The position numbers and the translations under genes were made by a program. From the NCBI GenBank assembly GCA_025453855.1, contig JALOPO010000179.1:1-8802 (forward strand): a stretch of 8,802 nucleotides of DNA. Direction: 5' to 3'. Positions 7,577 to 8,802 of this stretch are shown in pieces. The stretch comes from Gemmatimonadaceae bacterium. GTDB lineage: Bacteria > Gemmatimonadota > Gemmatimonadetes > Gemmatimonadales > Gemmatimonadaceae. The notes below the pieces were generated by a model that saw only the letters and a program-made list of their open reading frames with translations, searched no databases and had not been told where the DNA came from. Position 1 is the stretch's first letter; each line of letters opens with the position of its first letter.

Positions 7577-7579
7577 ACC

Positions 7580-8802
7580 ATGCATCGTCGGCGCATGCGG
7601 TCCTCGCTCGCCATCATGTGGTCGGCCCGTGCGGCGGTGTGCGCCGGCCTGACCGCCGCCCTCCTGCCGGCGCAGTCGGCCCCGGCCACGCCGCCGGCAT
7701 CGACAGGTGCGTCCGCCGCCGGCGCGGCCGCGCGCCTGCAGCGCGTCCTCGATTCGCTCGATGCGCTCCCCGGCGCCAGGCTGCACGTGCTCGTGCGCCA
7801 CCTCGAGGCGGGCTGGGAGGCCGGCGTGCGCAGCGACGCACCGGCACCCATGGCGAGCGTCTACAAGCTTCCGATCGCGCTCGGTGTCCTCGCCCTCGCC
7901 GACGACGGTCGCGGCGCGCTCACCGACACGATCCGCGTCGAGCCGCGCGACTTCGCCCCGTTCTGGAGCCCGCTCGCGCGCGAGGCCGGCGAGCGCGCCG
8001 CGCGCCTCTCGATCGACTCGGCGCTCGTGCTCATGGTCGGGCTGAGCGACAACACGATCGCCGACGTCCTCCTCGCGAATCCCGGGCGTGACGCGATCAA
8101 CGAGGCGCTGCGGCGGCGACGCGTGCAGGGCGTCGTCGTCGGCGACAGCGAACGGGGGATGGCGCTCCGCGCGACGGGCATCGGTGCGTGGCCGGCGGCG
8201 GTGCCGTGGTCGCCGCGCGCCTTCGACTCCGTGGCCGCCACGGTGCCGACGGCGACGCGTGCCGCGGCGCGCGCGGCCTTCCTGGCCGATCCCGACAACA
8301 CCGCCTCGCCGCGTGCGCTCGTGACGCTCCTCGCGCAGCTCCACGGGGGCGCGCTCCTGCTGCAGCCGCACACGCGGCGTCTCCTCGAGATCCTGCGGGC
8401 GTCGCCGACCGGCGCCGGGAAGCTCCGTGCCGGCCTGCCCCCGGGGACGCCGCTCGCGCACAAGACCGGGAGCGGCGGCGACGGCATCGTCTCGAACGAC
8501 GTCGGTCTCGTCACGCTCCCCGATGGCGGCACGCTCGCGATCGCGGCGATGGTCGCGGACTACACGCTTCCCGACTCGAGCGTCGATGCGCGCATCGCGG
8601 CCGTCGCGCGCGCGGCGTGGGCGGCGGCGACGCAGCCGGCACCGGGAGCGGCCCCGGACGGCGCGCACGCGCAGGCCACCGGCGGCGGGAGCGGGCTCCG
8701 GTGCCGGGAGTACGTCCGCTGCGTGCTGAGCGTCGGCGACGAGCTCGAGACGCGCCGCGGGCTCTTGACCAGGCAGCGCGTGCGCACGGGGCCGTTCCTG
8801 TA
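7580..8802 (+). CDS. Class A serine beta-lactamase family protein with C-terminal extension (3' end beyond window)
   Basis: Probable secreted serine hydrolase of the class A (PenP-type) family, expected to acylate and hydrolyse beta-lactams in the periplasm. I translated 407 open codons from ATG 7580 to the edge. Motifs: S93-V-Y-K96 (nucleophile and lysine), S156-D-N158, K295-T-G297 followed by a SNDVGLVTLPDGG strand typical of the family. E191 in the sequence SERGM sits where the subclass A2 enzymes (PER/CfxA type) have a Glu-x-x-Met, so it is my candidate for the general base (Glu166). Between E191 and the NTASP segment (240-244) lie roughly 35 more residues than I expect, an apparent extended omega region. 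The domain should end near W347, but the frame continues through an Ala/Pro/Gly linker into a segment with C375 and C381. The N-terminus is signal-like (hydrophobic about 19-30, ending PAQSA). ATGs at 7595 and 7616 are in frame and equally possible starts, as none has a Shine-Dalgarno. Substrate range cannot be read from sequence; a non-lactamase serine hydrolase remains possible. Confidence 0.88.
   Translation, partial: MHRRRMRSSLAIMWSARAAVCAGLTAALLPAQSAPATPPASTGASAAGAAARLQRVLDSLDALPGARLHVLVRHLEAGWEAGVRSDAPAPMASVYKLPIALGVLALADDGRGALTDTIRVEPRDFAPFWSPLAREAGERAARLSIDSALVLMVGLSDNTIADVLLANPGRDAINEALRRRRVQGVVVGDSERGMALRATGIGAWPAAVPWSPRAFDSVAATVPTATRAAARAAFLADPDNTASPRALVTLLAQLHGGALLLQPHTRRLLEILRASPTGAGKLRAGLPPGTPLAHKTGSGGDGIVSNDVGLVTLPDGGTLAIAAMVADYTLPDSSVDARIAAVARAAWAAATQPAPGAAPDGAHAQATGGGSGLRCREYVRCVLSVGDELETRRGLLTRQRVRTGPFL

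Noticed and set aside
7580..7650. Lipoprotein signal in the beta-lactamase (AAVC near residue 21)
   Set aside because: The residue at -3 is Ala rather than Leu and the Cys lies at the start of the hydrophobic stretch, so it does not form a proper lipobox.
5035..7851. 938-codon minus-strand frame covering the kinase
   Set aside because: It is in a different frame from the kinase motifs and its Arg/Ala-rich product matches nothing.
6953..8668. 571-codon minus-strand frame spanning the kinase start and beta-lactamase gene
   Set aside because: The plus strand over 7580-8802 encodes SVYK, SDN and KTG motifs in one frame, and the part over 6953-7520 is out of frame with the kinase. The composition is that of a shadow.

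Overview
The window is very GC-rich DNA from a bacterial chromosome. Nearly every third codon position is G or C, and long open frames run antisense to the real genes. It carries five protein genes with short gaps between them. I see no rRNA, tRNA, CRISPR, insertion sequence or phage gene. The gene families, the base composition and the short signal peptides ending in -AQ would fit a diderm such as a member of Gemmatimonadota. That placement is an inference from style, not from a marker gene.

Layout: (1) 1-1891, minus strand: glutamine-dependent NAD+ synthetase (nadE), missing only its last few codons at the left edge, with an unusually long low-complexity linker between its two domains. (2) 1892-2038: divergent intergenic region. 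(3) 2039-4036, plus: bifunctional class A penicillin-binding protein (GT51 glycosyltransferase plus transpeptidase). (4) 4142-5059, plus: a 305-residue predicted membrane protein of unknown function. It is built from two diverged copies of one unit, each with a C-x4-C pair followed by two hydrophobic segments. (5) 5088-7520, minus, convergent with gene 4: a hybrid sensor histidine kinase (periplasmic sensor, HAMP, HisKA, HATPase, receiver). (6) 7580 to the right edge, plus, divergent from the kinase: a class A serine beta-lactamase with an apparent insertion after its proposed general base and a C-terminal extension that runs off the window.

Three of the five genes have an envelope theme. The PBP builds peptidoglycan and is the classical beta-lactam target, the beta-lactamase hydrolyses such drugs, and the hybrid kinase shares a 59-bp divergent promoter region with the beta-lactamase gene. 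A kinase that senses cell-wall stress or beta-lactams and controls the enzyme is a reasonable hypothesis, but no output regulator lies in the window. nadE is a housekeeping neighbour. The most original items are the internally duplicated Cys-pair membrane protein, the beta-lactamase tail with a similar Cys pair, and the overlapping dyads in the kinase/beta-lactamase intergenic region.
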